DNA from: an uncultured Oceanospirillaceae bacterium
GTDB taxonomy: Bacteria > Pseudomonadota > Gammaproteobacteria > Pseudomonadales > Balneatricaceae
Length of the DNA stretch: 43,238 nucleotides
Direction of reading: 5' to 3'
NCBI GenBank assembly: GCA_937138495.1
Contig: CAKZPE010000025.1
Coordinates: 1 to 43,238 of the forward strand
Positions 9,540 to 18,602 of the stretch are shown here, piece after piece; the first letter of the stretch is position 1; every line of letters begins with the position of its first letter. The notes beneath the pieces were generated by a model, which saw only the letters and a list, made by a program, of their open reading frames with translations, made no database searches and had not been told where the DNA came from. The translations under genes were made by a program, and so were the position numbers.

Positions 9540-10127
9540 TTAGTGCCAGCCTTCCACACCTGTCATGTCAGGCAGCTGGTGAGCGATACCTTTGTGACAG
9601 TCAATACAGGTTTTTTCACCGGATGCCAGCGCAGTAGAGTGCTGCTTGGCGGCCCGTCCGGCCTGCAGAGTGAAGTCCATGCTGTCGAACTCGTGACAGT
9701 TACGGCATTCCAGTGAGTCGTTGGCTTTCAGACGTGACCATTCATGCTCCGCCAGTTCGCGCCGTTTGGCTTCGAACTTCTCCGGTGTATTAATGGTGCC
9801 GAAAATTTTGCCCCACACTTCTTTAGATGCCTGCATCTTACGGGCGATCTTGTCAGTCCAGTTATGCGGTACGTGACAATCCGGGCAGCTGGCCCGTACG
9901 CCTGAGCGGTTTGAGTAGTGAATGGTTGGCTTCAGCTCTTCAAACACGTTGTTACGCATTTCGTGACAGGACACACAAAACTCTTCGGTGTTGGTCATTT
10001 CCAGCGCGGTGTTGAAGCCACCCCAGAAGATGATACCGGCCACAAAACCGCCAATGGTCAGGAACCCCAGGCTGTAATGTACGGCTGGACGAGTCAGGGT
10101 GCGCCAAATCGATTTGATTAACTGCAT
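9540..10127 (-). CDS. napC: Membrane-anchored tetraheme cytochrome c NapC
   Basis: NapC/NirT-family quinol oxidase that passes electrons from the quinol pool to NapB and NapA in the periplasm. 195 residues: an N-terminal membrane anchor at about 18-38, then four heme c motifs C-V-S-C-H, C-P-D-C-H, C-R-N-C-H and C-I-D-C-H. All four are intact, the normal number for the family. It is the last gene of the operon, 11 bases after napB, with a terminator just beyond. Presence of both NapC and NapGH gives two quinol routes into the enzyme. The W-H end and H-Q-L-P-D-M segment are normal for NapC. Confidence 0.96.
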   Translation of the reverse strand: MQLIKSIWRTLTRPAVHYSLGFLTIGGFVAGIIFWGGFNTALEMTNTEEFCVSCHEMRNNVFEELKPTIHYSNRSGVRASCPDCHVPHNWTDKIARKMQASKEVWGKIFGTINTPEKFEAKRRELAEHEWSRLKANDSLECRNCHEFDSMDFTLQAGRAAKQHSTALASGEKTCIDCHKGIAHQLPDMTGVEGWH

Positions 10128-10138
10128 GGCTGTGCTCC

Positions 10139-10579
10139 TTACTCGCTGACTGCGCCGGCCGGTTCAAAAGTATTTTCAACCAGAGGGGGGGCCTCTACCT
10201 GAGGAACGTGACATTGCTGGCAGAAATAACGGCGTGGGGATACATCAGTCAGTTCTACACCGTCACGGTTTTTGAAGTGAGTGATGCTGATCTTGGTCGC
10301 GCCATATTTCTTATAGTTCTTGAAGCTGTGGCAGCTTAAGCACTTGTTAGAGTTCTTATTTACCTGATAGCCGCGGATTGAGTGCGGGATCAGTGGTGGC
10401 TGCTGTACGTAGTCCAGTTGCAGGCCGTCATGCTCTTTTGGGTAGTTCTTCAGTTCCGCAGTGGCTGACTGGCTTTCCAGGTCGTGGCTGCGAAGGGAAC
10501 CGCCCAGATCGCCAAACTCTTCAGCAACAACAGGGGCAGACAGGAATGCAATTAAAGATAGTAGCAATAGGTTTTTCAT
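10139..10579 (-). CDS. napB: Periplasmic diheme cytochrome c NapB
   Basis: Small electron-transfer subunit of periplasmic nitrate reductase, 146 residues. A signal peptide (about 1-19, [12 protein letters not shown] ... V-V-A) is followed by a mature protein with two heme c motifs, C-L-S-C-H and C-Q-Q-C-H, plus distal histidines. [14 protein letters not shown] is the usual NapB C-terminal heme block. The ATG overlaps the napH stop by four bases, indicating translational coupling. Confidence 0.96.
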   Translation of the reverse strand: MKNLLLLSLIAFLSAPVVAEEFGDLGGSLRSHDLESQSATAELKNYPKEHDGLQLDYVQQPPLIPHSIRGYQVNKNSNKCLSCHSFKNYKKYGATKISITHFKNRDGVELTDVSPRRYFCQQCHVPQVEAPPLVENTFEPAGAVSE

Positions 10580-11460
10580 TTTTTGTTCTCCACCTCAGTG
10601 GTAAATCGGGTATTGATTTCAAATACAGATTCGGCGCATACATCAATGCAGCGGCTGCAATTTGTACAATCAGAGGCAAAAATAATCGGGCTGACGCCAT
10701 TGGCAGCGCCTTTTAATACCGGTTTCAGAATCTGAGGTTCAGGGCAGACCTTGTAGCAGTCCATACAATCATCGCAGCGTTCGCGGTGTCTGGCATTGAT
10801 CCGGATCACGCTAAGCTTGCCTACCAGGCCGTAGAAGGCCCCCATCGGACACAGGTGGCTGCACCAGGCCCGCTGGCTGATAAGTAAGTCCAGCAGAAAG
10901 ATCATGGCGATCAGTACCCAACCGCTGCCCAGACCGAAGATCAGTCCGCGCTGCAGAAGAGAAACCGGATTCACCAGTTCCCAGATCAGTAAACCGCCCG
11001 CTATCGGTAGCAGCAGTGACAGACCCAGTAACCAGTAGCGCAGGCTACTGGATATTTTAGTGGTCTTGCTGATACCTAAACGGCGACGTAACCAGCTGGC
11101 TGCGTCGGTGACAATGTTCACCGGGCATACCCAGCTGCAGTAGCTGCGTCCGCCGACCAGCATGTAGAACAGCAGGACGATCACACCGCCCAGTAATGCT
11201 GTTTGTGCCGGCCAGTGACCACTGGCGATGAGTTGTGCGAGGACAAACGGATCGCTTAAAGGCAGGGTATTCAGCACCGTTGAGCTGCTGAGGTTGCCTT
11301 TCAGAATATCCAGTCCATACCAGAAACTGGCAGCAAACAGGGCCAGAATGCTCAGCTGACTGAAACGGCGCAGTAACAGGAAGCGGTGGGCATGCCACCA
11401 TCCCAGTTGTGCTGCCGCTTCAGAACCGACGCGGCTGTAAGCCTGACGTTCAGTTGGCAT
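10576..11460 (-). CDS. napH: Quinol dehydrogenase membrane subunit NapH
   Basis: Polytopic iron-sulfur protein of 294 residues that, with NapG, feeds quinol electrons to the nitrate reductase. Four or more hydrophobic helices (first at about 36-54) surround the cytoplasmic motifs C-S-W-V-C-P and C-S-H-L-C-P-M-G, typical of NapH/NosR/RdxA-type proteins. The C-terminus carries two ferredoxin clusters, [12 protein letters not shown] and [12 protein letters not shown]. It overlaps napG by 11 bases and napB by 4. Confidence 0.95.
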   Translation of the reverse strand: MPTERQAYSRVGSEAAAQLGWWHAHRFLLLRRFSQLSILALFAASFWYGLDILKGNLSSSTVLNTLPLSDPFVLAQLIASGHWPAQTALLGGVIVLLFYMLVGGRSYCSWVCPVNIVTDAASWLRRRLGISKTTKISSSLRYWLLGLSLLLPIAGGLLIWELVNPVSLLQRGLIFGLGSGWVLIAMIFLLDLLISQRAWCSHLCPMGAFYGLVGKLSVIRINARHRERCDDCMDCYKVCPEPQILKPVLKGAANGVSPIIFASDCTNCSRCIDVCAESVFEINTRFTTEVENKK

Positions 11461-12232
11461 TGCTGTTCTCCGGTCTGCGGATTTCCAGTTTTAACTGTTC
11501 CGGTACCAGTGAGCCGCCATTACGGGCCTTCTCTTCCCAGCCCAGCCGGTAGTGCTGGCCAAGGCTGCCACTGGCCAGTTCCAGGACCTTAATAGCGGTT
11601 TCATCCAGTACGCAGGCTTCTTCACACTTACCGCAGCCGGTGCACGCATCGGACTGAACGGTTGGAATGAATAACGCATGCTTGCCGGTACGACTGTTGC
11701 GCTGTCGCTCCAGAGTAATTGCCTCGTCAATTAACGGGCATACCCGGTAGCAGACATCACAGCGCAGGCCCTGAAAATTCAGGCAGTTCTTTTCATCAAT
11801 CAGCACCGCGGTGCCCATGCGGGCGTCGTCGATATTATCCAGTGCAGCGTCCAGCGCGCCACTCGGGCAGGCGGCTACACAGGGGATATCTTCACACATC
11901 TCGCAGGGGACTTTCCTGGCTTCAAACCAGGGAGTACCGCTGGGGGCCGGATCGAATAAAGTGGCCAGTTTCAGCGTGTCGTAAGGACAGTCTTCCACGC
12001 ACAAACCACACCGCAGACAAGCGTTCAGGAAGTCATCGCCGGGCAATGCGCCGGGTGGGCGAATTGCCTGAGGATCACTGCGCTTTGCGCTGCTTGCCCA
12101 GGCGGTAAGGCCCAGGCCAACCATGCCGGCAGCAGACGCACCGCGGGCGACGTCAGTGAAAAACTGACGCCTTGCCGGTGCTTTGCTGGCGGATGATTCA
12201 GAACGACGCTGCTTGTCCATGGTCTGCTTCAT
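11450..12232 (-). CDS. napG: Periplasmic ferredoxin-type protein NapG
   Basis: Electron carrier working with NapH, 260 residues. The N-terminus has a twin-arginine signal (A-R-R-Q-F-F about 21-26, then a hydrophobic stretch), so it is exported folded. Four [4Fe-4S] binding sets are visible: [43 protein letters not shown]; and [11 protein letters not shown]. Starts 26 bases after napA. There is a second in-frame ATG four codons into the gene. Confidence 0.95.
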   Translation of the reverse strand: MKQTMDKQRRSESSASKAPARRQFFTDVARGASAAGMVGLGLTAWASSAKRSDPQAIRPPGALPGDDFLNACLRCGLCVEDCPYDTLKLATLFDPAPSGTPWFEARKVPCEMCEDIPCVAACPSGALDAALDNIDDARMGTAVLIDEKNCLNFQGLRCDVCYRVCPLIDEAITLERQRNSRTGKHALFIPTVQSDACTGCGKCEEACVLDETAIKVLELASGSLGQHYRLGWEEKARNGGSLVPEQLKLEIRRPENSNAN

Positions 12233-12258
12233 TAATCAGATTCTTAACGCGCCAGGCG

Positions 12259-14766
12259 TTAAACCTTCTCGATGCGCACAGCGCATTTCTTGTAGTCAGT
12301 TTCTTTTGACAGCGGATCAGTCGCGTCCAGAGTCAAACGGTTAACTAACTGCTTGGCATCGAAGAATGGCATGAATACCAGACCTTCCGGCGGACGGTTA
12401 CGGCCACGGGTTTCAACCCGGGTAGTAATTTCGCCACGACGGGATTCCACCCGAACTTCATCACCACGGCGCAGTTTGCGCTTCTTGGCATCTTCAGGGT
12501 GCATGTACACAACGCTGTCCGGGAAGGCCCGGTACAACTCAGGTACACGGCGGGTCATGGTGCCGGAGTGCCAGTGTTCCAATACCCGGCCAGTGGATAA
12601 CCACAGATCGAATTCTTCATCCGGAGACTCGGCGGCAGGTTCGTAAGGCAGGGCGAAAATAATCGCACGCTTGTCTTTCTTTTTACCGTAGAACTGTACT
12701 TCGCTGCCGGCTTCAACGTATGGGTCGTAACCTTCACGGAAACGCCACAGGGTTTCTTTGCCGTCAACAACCGGCCAGCGCAGACCGCGGGCCTTGTGGT
12801 ACATGTCGTATGGCGCCAGATCGTGCGCATGGCCACGGCCGAATTCAGCGTATTCTTCAAACAGGCCTTTGTGAATGTAGAAGCCAAAGTCATAGGCGTC
12901 ATCGTTGATCTGGCCTTCCGGCAGATCAGACAGAGGGAACTGATCCACCTGACCGTTTTTGTACAGAATCTCGTACAGAGTCTTACCGCGGTATTCCGGC
13001 ATGGCTGCCAGCAGAGCGTCAGACCATACGTCTTCAACTTTGAAGCGCTTGGAGAACTCAACCAACTGCCACAGGTCAGATTTTGAGCCTTCAACAGCCG
13101 GTACTTGCTGATACCAGGTCTGGGTGCGGCGTTCAGCGTTACCGTATGCACCTTCTTTCTCTACCCACATCGCAGTCGGCAGGATCAGGTCAGATGCCTG
13201 AGCAGTCACCGTTGGGTATGGGTCAGAAGTGACGATGAAGTTGTCCGGGTTGCGGTAACCTGGCAGGCCTTCTTCGTTCATGTTAGGAGCTGTCTGCATA
13301 TTGTTGTTACACATTACCCAGTAGCAGTTCAGCTTGCCGTCTTTCAGCATGCGGTTCTGCAGTACTGCGTGGTAACCGACTTTTGCAGGAATAGTGCCTT
13401 CCGGCAGTTTCCAGATTTTCTCAGCGATATCACGGTGTGGCTTCTTCTTCACAACCATGTCTGCAGGCAGGCGGTGTGCGAAGGTGCCCACTTCACGGGC
13501 AGTACCACAGGCAGATGGCTGGCCGGTCAGGGAGAACGGACCGTTACCCGGCTCAGAGATCTTACCGGTCAGCAGGTGGATGTTGTACACCAGGTTATTC
13601 GCCCATACACCACGGGTGTGCTGGTTGAAGCCCATAGTCCAGTAAGACACAACCTTACGGTTTGGATCCGCGTACAGCTTAGCCAGTTCTTCCAGGTTCT
13701 TCTGCGGAACGCCGGACAGTTCAGATGTGTATTCCAGGGTGTAAGTGCTGACGAATTCTGCGAACTCTTCAAACGTGATCGGATCAGAACCGCCTTTGCC
13801 CGGGTTCTTCGCCGCTTTTTCCAGCGGGTGAGTCGGACGCAGGCCGTAACCGATGTCAGTCACACCTTTACGGAAGTTAGTGTGTTTCTCAACGAAGTCT
13901 TTGTTTACTGCATCATTCTGAATGATGTAGTTAGCAATGTAGTTAAGGATCGCCAGATCAGTCTGCGGCGTGAAGATGATCGGGTTGTCAGCCAGTTCAA
14001 AGCTGCGGTGCTTGAAGGTAGACAGTACAGCGACTTTAACGTGATCGGCACTCAGGGCGCGGTCAGTCAGACGGGACCACAGGATCGGGTGCATTTCCGC
14101 CATGTTAGAGCCCCACAGCACGAATGCGTCGGCCTGTTCCAGATCGTCATAGCAACCCATTGGCTCATCGATACCGAAGGTACGCATGAAGCCGCCTACA
14201 GCAGACGCCATACAGTGACGGGCGTTCGGGTCGATGTGGTTGGTACGGAAGCCTGCCTTCATCAGTTTGGAAGCCGCGTAGCCTTCCATCACTGTCCACT
14301 GACCGGAACCGAACATGCCGACAGGTGGCATTTCGTCAGAGTTACGGGTTTTGGCAAGAGATTCTTTCCATTTCTCCGCCATGATGTCGAACGCCTGATC
14401 CCAGCTGATCGGGGTGAATTCGCCGTTCTTGTCGTAGCGGCCGTCGGTCATACGCAGCAGTGGCGTATTCAGGCGGTCTTTACCGTACATGATTTTAGAC
14501 AGGAAGTAGCCCTTGATGCAGTTCAGACCGCGGTTTACCGGTGCTTCCGGGTCGCCCTGGGTGGCTACTACTTTACCGTTCTGGGTGCCGACCAGTACTG
14601 AACAGCCGGTGCCGCAGAAACGGCATGGCGCTTTGTCCCATTTCACTTCAGTCTCGGAAGACTTAGTGATGAGATTAGTCGCCTGGCTGGGCAGGCTGAT
14701 ACCGGCCGCAACAGCTGCAGCAGATGCTGCCTGCGCTTTTACAAAGTCACGTCTGGATACCTTCAT
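12259..14766 (-). CDS. napA: Periplasmic nitrate reductase catalytic subunit NapA
   Basis: Molybdenum bis-MGD enzyme reducing nitrate to nitrite in the periplasm, 835 residues, full length. Twin-arginine signal S-R-R-D-F-V-K at 4-10. [4Fe-4S] ligands are Cys48, Cys51, Cys55 and Cys83 (C-R-F-C-G-T-G-C and L-N-C-I-K-G-Y). The molybdenum ligand is Cys185 in [10 protein letters not shown]. The C-terminal part holds the molybdopterin-binding blocks W-H-S-G-T-M-T-R-R and L-V-N-R-L-T. The ribosome site is AGAGGA, six bases before the ATG. The gap to napD is 114 bases, the only long one in the operon. The long antisense frame (13105-14601) is a shadow. Confidence 0.98.
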   Translation of the reverse strand: MKVSRRDFVKAQAASAAAVAAGISLPSQATNLITKSSETEVKWDKAPCRFCGTGCSVLVGTQNGKVVATQGDPEAPVNRGLNCIKGYFLSKIMYGKDRLNTPLLRMTDGRYDKNGEFTPISWDQAFDIMAEKWKESLAKTRNSDEMPPVGMFGSGQWTVMEGYAASKLMKAGFRTNHIDPNARHCMASAVGGFMRTFGIDEPMGCYDDLEQADAFVLWGSNMAEMHPILWSRLTDRALSADHVKVAVLSTFKHRSFELADNPIIFTPQTDLAILNYIANYIIQNDAVNKDFVEKHTNFRKGVTDIGYGLRPTHPLEKAAKNPGKGGSDPITFEEFAEFVSTYTLEYTSELSGVPQKNLEELAKLYADPNRKVVSYWTMGFNQHTRGVWANNLVYNIHLLTGKISEPGNGPFSLTGQPSACGTAREVGTFAHRLPADMVVKKKPHRDIAEKIWKLPEGTIPAKVGYHAVLQNRMLKDGKLNCYWVMCNNNMQTAPNMNEEGLPGYRNPDNFIVTSDPYPTVTAQASDLILPTAMWVEKEGAYGNAERRTQTWYQQVPAVEGSKSDLWQLVEFSKRFKVEDVWSDALLAAMPEYRGKTLYEILYKNGQVDQFPLSDLPEGQINDDAYDFGFYIHKGLFEEYAEFGRGHAHDLAPYDMYHKARGLRWPVVDGKETLWRFREGYDPYVEAGSEVQFYGKKKDKRAIIFALPYEPAAESPDEEFDLWLSTGRVLEHWHSGTMTRRVPELYRAFPDSVVYMHPEDAKKRKLRRGDEVRVESRRGEITTRVETRGRNRPPEGLVFMPFFDAKQLVNRLTLDATDPLSKETDYKKCAVRIEKV

Positions 14767-14880
14767 GGTGATCCTCTCTTGTTTACCTGTGTTTATTCTT
14801 TTGGCCCTGTCCCGTTTAGCGGGAGCCGGGTCGCTCTTGTCTTTGCGGCGAACCGCGATATTCGGTGTTGCGATTCAGTG
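14767..14880 (-). other. Untranslated gap between napD and napA with two small hairpins
   Basis: 114 bases inside an otherwise overlapping operon. CCCG-N5-CGGG (14811-14823) and GCGG-N4-CCGC (14845-14856) can fold. Neither is followed by a T-run, so they look like RNA-processing or stability elements, not terminators. No small gene is seen. Confidence 0.4.
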
Positions 14881-15150
14881 TCACGCGATGTGGTGGTACA
14901 CCAGTGACGCTGAAAGAATGTGATCGGATCCCTGGATATGGTCGATCCGGTCCAGAAGTTGGGCCTGGTCGTCTGCTTCCAGCACGACTACCATTTTTCC
15001 CTCCGGTGTGAAATTCGGGATTTCCGTTCCGGGAATGCTGCAAATTTTGTCTTGTACCTGTTGCAGATGATCGGGATGGCTCATGACGACCAGACTGGCG
15101 ATATGCAGGTCCTTGTCGTCGTGATGCGAATCATCCTGTTGCGCGTTCAT
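14881..15150 (-). CDS. napD: NapA maturation chaperone NapD
   Basis: Cytoplasmic chaperone of 89 residues that binds the NapA twin-arginine signal before export. The ferredoxin-like fold is recognisable from H-I-A-S-L-V-V near 16 and the G-K-M-V-V-V-L-E segment near 50. The N-terminal 15 residues are unusually acidic and histidine-rich (S-H-H-D-D-K-D). The ATG overlaps the napF stop by four bases. Confidence 0.92.
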   Translation of the reverse strand: MNAQQDDSHHDDKDLHIASLVVMSHPDHLQQVQDKICSIPGTEIPNFTPEGKMVVVLEADDQAQLLDRIDHIQGSDHILSASLVYHHIA

Positions 15151-15650
15151 AGCTGGACTCCATGATTGATTGTGATGGCATTGCTGGGGCAGGTGCGGAT
15201 GCAGGCGCCACAGCCGTTACATTGGTCAGTGTCGATCTGAGGGGTGCTGACCTGTCCGCGTTTTGGGCGAAACTGAATGGCATAAGGTTCACAGCTGTCT
15301 TCACAGCTACGGCACTCAACGCCATTGTGGGTCAGGCATTTTGCGCTGATTTCTATCGTTTGCTGCCAGGGCTGTTCTGTTTCCGGCCAGAAAAGTGGCT
15401 GGTCACAGGCAGCGGCACACTGGTAGCAAAAGGTGCATTCACCGCGGCTGAAATCAATTGTCGGGAAACCACCGTCACCCCGGGTGATGATCTGGGTTTC
15501 ACAGTGTTTAATGCAGGCGTCACAACGGTGACAGTCGGCAAGGAACAGCTGTTCATCCTTGATCCACGGCAGGTTCTGGCGGAGAGGTTTTCCGGCTTGA
15601 TCTCTGGACACTCTACCTCTGAAGAGTGCCCGACGACTCAGATCGACCAT
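15147..15650 (-). CDS. napF: Ferredoxin-type protein NapF
   Basis: Cytoplasmic iron-sulfur protein thought to help mature or reduce NapA, 167 residues. The first R-R-A-L-F-R-G block is usual for NapF. Cysteine sets: C-H-R-C-D-A-C-I-K-H-C, C-T-F-C-Y-Q-C-A-A-A-C, C-R-S-C-E-D-S-C, and C-N-G-C-G-A-C-I-R-T-C-P. Starts four bases after napE and overlaps napD, so it is translated with both. Confidence 0.95.
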   Translation of the reverse strand: MVDLSRRALFRGRVSRDQAGKPLRQNLPWIKDEQLFLADCHRCDACIKHCETQIITRGDGGFPTIDFSRGECTFCYQCAAACDQPLFWPETEQPWQQTIEISAKCLTHNGVECRSCEDSCEPYAIQFRPKRGQVSTPQIDTDQCNGCGACIRTCPSNAITINHGVQL

Positions 15651-15654
15651 CGGT

Positions 15655-15825
15655 TTAGCTTCCCGGAGGGCCTGTCAGAATCTGGGAGATCCAGATAATG
15701 AATCCGTAACCGACCACGACCGACACGGCCACGGCCGGAGCGATAACTCCGGTTAAGAACAGAAACGCTTTAGTTTCTTCGCCACGGGTTTGTTCCTGCG
15801 GCAGTGTGTTTGATGCTTCTTTCAT
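15655..15825 (-). CDS. napE: Small membrane protein NapE
   Basis: First gene of the nap operon: 56 residues with one transmembrane helix (about 22-46) ahead of a short tail. Function in the family is unknown. The frame stays open to 15876, but ATG at 15825 is preferred because GGAAG lies eight bases upstream, and because the longer start would sit upstream of the transcription start predicted from the FNR-type promoter. Confidence 0.88.
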   Translation of the reverse strand: MKEASNTLPQEQTRGEETKAFLFLTGVIAPAVAVSVVVGYGFIIWISQILTGPPGS

Positions 15826-15857
15826 CGTTTTGGCTTCCAAGAAAAATGCGTAAAACC

Positions 15858-15863
15858 ATGCTA
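15858..15863 (-). promoter_or_regulatory. nap promoter -10 element
   Basis: TAGCAT on the minus strand, 4 of 6 bases of the sigma-70 -10. Transcription would start near 15851, putting the centre of the FNR box at 15885-15898 about 41 bases upstream, the classic class II activation distance. Confidence 0.6.
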
Positions 15864-15884
15864 GCAGAAGGGTCATTGTGGATC

Positions 15885-15898
15885 TTGATGTGCATCAA
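15885..15898 (-). promoter_or_regulatory. FNR/Anr box, perfect, proximal nap site
   Basis: TTGATGTGCATCAA: both half-sites TTGAT and ATCAA are exact. It is 59 bases ahead of the napE ATG and correctly placed for activation from the -10 at 15858-15863. Confidence 0.9.
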
Positions 15899-15916
15899 CA
15901 ATTTCAGGAGCCTGAA

Positions 15917-15930
15917 TTGATCTGAGTCAA
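15917..15930 (-). promoter_or_regulatory. FNR/Anr-like box, distal nap site
   Basis: TTGATCTGAGTCAA, one mismatch from the perfect palindrome. Its centre is 32 bases (three helical turns) from the proximal site, so two dimers would bind the same DNA face. It might also act on the divergent helicase gene. Confidence 0.7.
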
Positions 15931-16160
15931 TTGTTGCAACTTAAGTATGAAGTGGCGGGATTTTTCAGTGGAATCAGACACTTCTGAACCTTGCCAGGCG
16001 TAAGCTGATACAATTATAGGCAACAAAATTAATACGCGCTTTTTGTGTGTTTCAACGGATGAATAAAGGGCTGAAACAGTGCCCGGAAAAACAGTTCAGA
16101 AAGACCGCTCAGAAAGCCCGTTCAGATAAAGAGTTTAGGTCGACAGTACAGGACGGTGAC

Positions 16161-17414
16161 GTGTTTACAGATTTAGGTTTGCATCAGATATTGGCTGATA
16201 CGCTCAGCAAGCGGGGGTATGAACAGCCAACAGCGGTACAGCAAGCGGCAATTCCGCTGATTTTACAGGGGCGGGATGTAATGGCCGGGGCCCGCACCGG
16301 GACCGGTAAAACAGCCGCTTTTGTGTTGCCACTGGTGCAGCGCTTAATGGATGCTGGCAATGCCGGATCACGCAGTGCTGTTATGCCCGCCGTGTTAATC
16401 CTGACCCCTACCCGTGAGCTGGCTCAGCAAGTGTATAAAAGTGCCCGCAACTATGCTGATGGCAGCGGTATACGCAGTTGTCTGGTGTATGGCGGTGCCA
16501 GCTTGAATGTACAGATCGCAGCCTTACAGGAGGGGGTTGATCTGCTGGTGGCGACGCCGGGCCGCTTACTGGATCTGGTTTTCAAGGGGGCGGTGGACCT
16601 CAGCCAGGTTGAAAGTCTGGTCTTCGATGAAGCGGACAGGATGCTGGATATGGGCTTTATCGGTGAAATAAAACAACTGCTGAAAAAGCTGCCTGAACAG
16701 CGGCAGACTCTGCTGTTTTCAGCGACTTTTGATGATGCCATTTTTAAGCTAAGTAAAACCTTGCTGAATGATCCGGAAATTCTTCAGATTGATACCCGGA
16801 ACAGCCCGGCAGAAGGGGTGGAGCAGCGGGTATATGAGGTGGATGCAGAGAACAAGCATCCACTGTTATCCTACCTGATTGGCAGTAATAACTGGCAACA
16901 GGTGCTGGTGTTTACCCGGACTAAACAGGCGGCGGATTATCTGGCGCGGGAACTGAGTGCTGACGGGCTGAATACCAAAGCCGTCCATGGGGATAAATCA
17001 CAGGGGGCGCGGGAGCGTGAGCTGGAAGCCTTCCGCGAAGGTGACGTGCGGGTGCTGGTGGCAACGGACGTGGCCGCCCGGGGGCTGGACATCGACAGCC
17101 TGAACTATGTGGTGAATTACCAGTTGCCTCATAGCGCTGAGGATTATATCCACCGGATTGGCCGTACCGGACGGGCCGGAAAAGAAGGGCTCGCCATTAC
17201 GTTAATGAGTCAGGATGAACTTCATCTGCTCGAACCGATCGAAGCCCTGTTGGATGAGAAACTGAACCGGCAATGGTATCCGGGATTTGAGCCGGACCTG
17301 AATACGCCGGTGGCAGATAAAAAGCGCCGTCCTCAGTCGAAAAAACAGGCCCGTGCTGAAGCGCTGGGTTTAAAGAGTAAACCGGCAGGCAAACGCCGGG
17401 GCCGCCGTCGCTGA
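16161..17414 (+). CDS. DEAD-box RNA helicase, RhlE-like
   Basis: ATP-dependent RNA helicase, 417 residues from this start. Motifs in order: Q motif (G-Y-E-Q-P-T-A-V-Q, 19-27), A-R-T-G-T-G-K-T (44-51), T-P-T-R-E-L-A, T-P-G-R-L-L-D, D-E-A-D, S-A-T, V-F-T-R-T-K, A-T-D-V-A-A-R-G-L-D and H-R-I-G-R-T-G-R. The tail is strongly basic (K-R-R-G-R-R-R), typical for RNA binding in RhlE-like enzymes. The frame extends upstream to ATG 16059 and GTG 16047, adding a lysine-rich leader. I prefer GTG 16161 because AGGA lies seven bases upstream and the family normally starts at F-x-x-L-G-L; the longer starts have no ribosome site. Likely roles are rRNA assembly and mRNA decay at low temperature. Confidence 0.88.
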   Translation: MFTDLGLHQILADTLSKRGYEQPTAVQQAAIPLILQGRDVMAGARTGTGKTAAFVLPLVQRLMDAGNAGSRSAVMPAVLILTPTRELAQQVYKSARNYADGSGIRSCLVYGGASLNVQIAALQEGVDLLVATPGRLLDLVFKGAVDLSQVESLVFDEADRMLDMGFIGEIKQLLKKLPEQRQTLLFSATFDDAIFKLSKTLLNDPEILQIDTRNSPAEGVEQRVYEVDAENKHPLLSYLIGSNNWQQVLVFTRTKQAADYLARELSADGLNTKAVHGDKSQGARERELEAFREGDVRVLVATDVAARGLDIDSLNYVVNYQLPHSAEDYIHRIGRTGRAGKEGLAITLMSQDELHLLEPIEALLDEKLNRQWYPGFEPDLNTPVADKKRRPQSKKQARAEALGLKSKPAGKRRGRRR

Positions 17415-17561
17415 AGGCTGGTATACCGGTAGTTGCTCAACAGAATGGTGGACGGGTCGCAAAATATTGCGGTAAATCACGAGTGGCGCGAATCTGTTTG
17501 CACCACTGATACCCGGCTGCTATATGTGGGCCTCGATGAGTAAAGGTTAAGAGTGTAAACA

Positions 17562-18233
17562 ATGTTGTTTCGGCAGCCAGGCAGGCTGATTTCAAAACTG
17601 AACCCGACCCGGTGGTACGCATTACAGCGTGGCATGGGAGAGGTACCTCTGCTGAGCTGGATGGGCACGGTATGCCTGCTGTGCGTGCTGGTTGTGTCTG
17701 CCGGATTTGCATTTTTGCGGCCGGTTAATCTGGATGATATCTGTTCCGTCCTGGACGCCCGCGACGGCTGGTATACGGCTGTCGAACAAAGTCACAGCCG
17801 TTGGGGAACACCTGTTCCGCTGATGATGGCGATTATGCACCAGGAATCAAAATTTATTGCTGATGCCCGGCCCGGTTTTAAATGGTTTCTGGGAGTGGTT
17901 CCCTATGCTCGTCAGTCGACAGCATTTGGCTATGCGCAGGCACTGGACGGTGTCTGGGGGGATTATAAGAGCCGTACCGGCAATGCCCGCGCGCGTCGCG
18001 ATAACTTTGCTGATGCTGTGGATTTTGTGGGCTGGTATACCCGTGATACAGAGCGGCTGACCGGCGTTTCCCGCCACGATGCTTATGGTCAGTATCTGGC
18101 ATACCATGAAGGCCGCAACGGGTACAGGCGGGGTAGTTACAACCAGAAACTCTGGTTACTGGGCGTGGCTGCCAAGGTGGAACGCAGAATGACTATGTAC
18201 AGCGAACAGTATAAAGGTTGCTCAGCTATCTGA
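17562..18233 (+). CDS. Membrane-anchored SLT-type lytic transglycosylase-like protein
   Basis: 223 residues: a short cytoplasmic part, one hydrophobic helix (about 32-52), and a periplasmic domain with lysozyme-fold features. M-H-Q-E-S-K-F carries the likely catalytic glutamate; A-F-G-Y-A-Q-A-L and Y-L-A-Y-H-E-G match the other family motifs. It should cut peptidoglycan glycan strands or bind them. The domain is shorter than classic Slt70/MltC. ATG at 17562 has only a weak purine run upstream. Neighbours give no clue to a dedicated secretion or flagellar role, except that the following small gene is related to motility proteins. Confidence 0.78.
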   Translation: MLFRQPGRLISKLNPTRWYALQRGMGEVPLLSWMGTVCLLCVLVVSAGFAFLRPVNLDDICSVLDARDGWYTAVEQSHSRWGTPVPLMMAIMHQESKFIADARPGFKWFLGVVPYARQSTAFGYAQALDGVWGDYKSRTGNARARRDNFADAVDFVGWYTRDTERLTGVSRHDAYGQYLAYHEGRNGYRRGSYNQKLWLLGVAAKVERRMTMYSEQYKGCSAI

Positions 18234-18267
18234 CAGGAAGATGAATTCCTTTCATTCTGTAATGACC

Positions 18268-18322
18268 GAATAACGGTAAAGTCTGTTCCTGACTGGCCGT
18301 TAACCTTTATGAGCCGTTATTC
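18268..18322 (+). repeat. Inverted repeat in leader of small YjfB-like gene
   Basis: GAATAACGG (18268-18276) and CCGTTATTC (18314-18322) are exact reverse complements 37 bases apart, just before the ribosome site of the next gene. It could be a long leader hairpin or a pair of operator half-sites. Confidence 0.4.
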
Positions 18323-18338
18323 AGTAGAGGATAAAATC

Positions 18339-18533
18339 ATGGAACTCTCTGCCGCTTCAATATCCGCGTATCAGCAACAGAATATACAGTCTGAGGTGGG
18401 TGTAGAGATGACAGCAAAAGCGATAAAACAGATCGAAGATGAAGGCCAGATGGCCCTGCAACTGATCAACAGTACAGTAATGCCAACTGATCCGACGTCA
18501 TCGCTGGGACAAAATATCAACGTCTATGCCTGA
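18339..18533 (+). CDS. Small YjfB-like putative motility protein
   Basis: 64 residues, predicted mostly helical, with the ending S-L-G-Q-N-I-N-V-Y-A that resembles the conserved L-G-x-x-I-D tail of the YjfB family (named for motility; role unproven). ATG at 18339 is chosen over the upstream ATG at 18309: AGAGGA stands seven bases before it. It is a single-gene unit with its own strong terminator. No other motility gene lies nearby. Confidence 0.75.
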   Translation: MELSAASISAYQQQNIQSEVGVEMTAKAIKQIEDEGQMALQLINSTVMPTDPTSSLGQNINVYA

Positions 18534-18551
18534 CGGGTATAGCCTTGAAAG

Positions 18552-18578
18552 ATCCCCGCCTGTGCGGGGATTTTTTTT
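18552..18578 (+). terminator. Rho-independent terminator after YjfB-like gene
   Basis: ATCCCCGC (18552-18559), loop CTGT, GCGGGGAT (18564-18571), then a run of T to 18578. It also separates this gene from the converging LysR gene. Confidence 0.92.
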
Positions 18579-18602
18579 GTCTGAAATTCAGCGGGCTTAA
18601 CC

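Noticed and set aside
13105..14601. 498-codon open frame on the plus strand opposite napA
   Set aside because: Shadow of napA with no ribosome site and no recognisable motif.
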